From: Desulfobacterales bacterium
GTDB taxonomy: Bacteria; Desulfobacterota; Desulfobacteria; Desulfobacterales; JAFDCJ01
Length of the DNA stretch: 6,747 nucleotides
Assembly (NCBI GenBank): GCA_029932495.1
Contig: JAOZPY010000143.1
Span: 1 to 6,747, forward strand
Reading direction: 5' to 3'
Shown here: in pieces, positions 6,242 through 6,747 of the stretch
Numbering within the stretch: the first letter of the stretch is position 1
Layout: every line of letters starts with the position of its first letter
The notes under the pieces: generated by a model
Told to the model about the DNA's origin: nothing
The model's database searches: none
The model's input: the letters and a program-made list of their open reading frames with translations, nothing else
Program-made: the position numbers and the translations under genes

Positions 6242-6747
6242 CTAGTTTCTCACAGGGCAGGCCACCCAGTGATCCGCTCCCACCGCTTCCAGGTCTGGAA
6301 CGACGTCACGGCACTCTGGGCGGGCGAACATGCAGCGGGGATGAAAATGACAGCCCGGGGGTGGATTGATGGCGCTGGGAATTTCCCCGGTGGGAATGGG
6401 ATGGGTGCGCCGGTAACGGGGGTCGGGAACCGGAACCGCCTCCAGCAGGGTCATGGTATAAGGATGGATGGGATTTTTGAAGACCGCCTCCAGATTGCCG
6501 ATTTCCACAATTCTTCCCAGGTACATGATTGCCACCCGGTCACAGATGTACTTGCAGGTCGCCAGATCATGGGTGATGTAGAGGTACGTCAGGTCAAATT
6601 CGTCCTTGAGTTGGGACATCAGCTCAAGGATCAGGGCCCTGACGGACACATCCGCCATGGCGATGGGCTCATCGGCGACCACGAAATCCGGCTTGCTCAC
6701 CAGGGCCCGGGCAATGACCACCCGCTGCCGCTGACCGCCGGAAAGCT
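6242..6747 (-). CDS. Opp/Dpp-family ABC transporter ATP-binding protein (partial, N-terminal part outside window)
   Basis: The C-terminal half (168 codons) of an importer ATPase; the frame runs off the right edge, so the Walker A part is missing. The visible part begins with the ABC signature LSGGQRQR, then Walker B FVVADEP with catalytic Glu, the D-loop region AMADVS, and the switch His in YITHDLA. After it comes the C-terminal domain typical of oligopeptide/dipeptide/nickel and some oligosaccharide importers: NPIHPYTMTLLEAVPVPDP, GEIPSAINPP, and the cysteine-rich GCHFHPRCMFARPEC followed by ACPV. These four cysteines (spacing C-x5-C-x6-C-x17-C) match the pattern that holds an iron-sulfur cluster in characterised dipeptide-importer ATPases. 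It most resembles OppF/DppF, usually the second of two ATPases. A GTG inside the fragment is not the true start, because the signature motif lies upstream of it. It precedes the small exported protein by 38 nt. The substrate cannot be told from the ATPase. Confidence 0.93.
   Translation of the reverse strand, partial: LSGGQRQRVVIARALVSKPDFVVADEPIAMADVSVRALILELMSQLKDEFDLTYLYITHDLATCKYICDRVAIMYLGRIVEIGNLEAVFKNPIHPYTMTLLEAVPVPDPRYRRTHPIPTGEIPSAINPPPGCHFHPRCMFARPECRDVVPDLEAVGADHWVACPVRN

Overview
This 6.7-kb window looks like chromosomal DNA of a Gram-negative, flagellated, probably anaerobic bacterium. The gene set and protein style suggest the Desulfobacterota (former Deltaproteobacteria), for example a Desulfosarcina-like sulfate reducer. 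That placement is inference: there is no rRNA or other phylogenetic marker here. The sequence is moderately GC-rich inside genes and AT-rich between them. I see no mobile element, tRNA, rRNA or CRISPR array.

Layout from left to right. (1) Positions 1-242 are a leader without a convincing gene. It is followed on the + strand by a lipoprotein of solute-binding family 3 (243-1070), with no permease or ATPase gene beside it. (2) On the - strand, converging with it, lie a two-gene set: a six-helix potassium-channel-like protein with a TLGYGD filter (1821-2507), then an exported MORN-repeat protein (1171-1752) whose 23-residue repeats appear in DNA as a 69-bp tandem repeat. (3) Positions 2508-2946 are a 439-bp AT-rich gap with several short dyads. 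(4) On the + strand, 2947-3828 encodes a CheX-like domain fused through a charged linker to a FliN/SpoA flagellar switch domain. The CheX-like half appears to have lost its catalytic Glu and Asn. (5) The right part is one tightly packed - strand gene run, read right to left: the 3' part of a peptide/oligosaccharide-type (Opp/Dpp) ABC ATPase (6242 to the window edge), a small exported protein with a CxxxCH motif (5856-6203), a YbaK/ProX-type tRNA-editing protein (5363-5848) and glycerol kinase GlpK (3845-5338). Gaps in this run are 38, 7 and 24 nt, so co-transcription is likely.

Functionally, the right-hand run may pair uptake by an ABC importer with glycerol phosphorylation, but the shared logic of its four genes is not obvious. 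The most unusual items are the apparently inactive CheX-FliN fusion, the small CxxxCH protein inside the transporter-glpK run, and a ProX-like protein lacking the usual loop proline. No wholly new defence or mobile system is evident.
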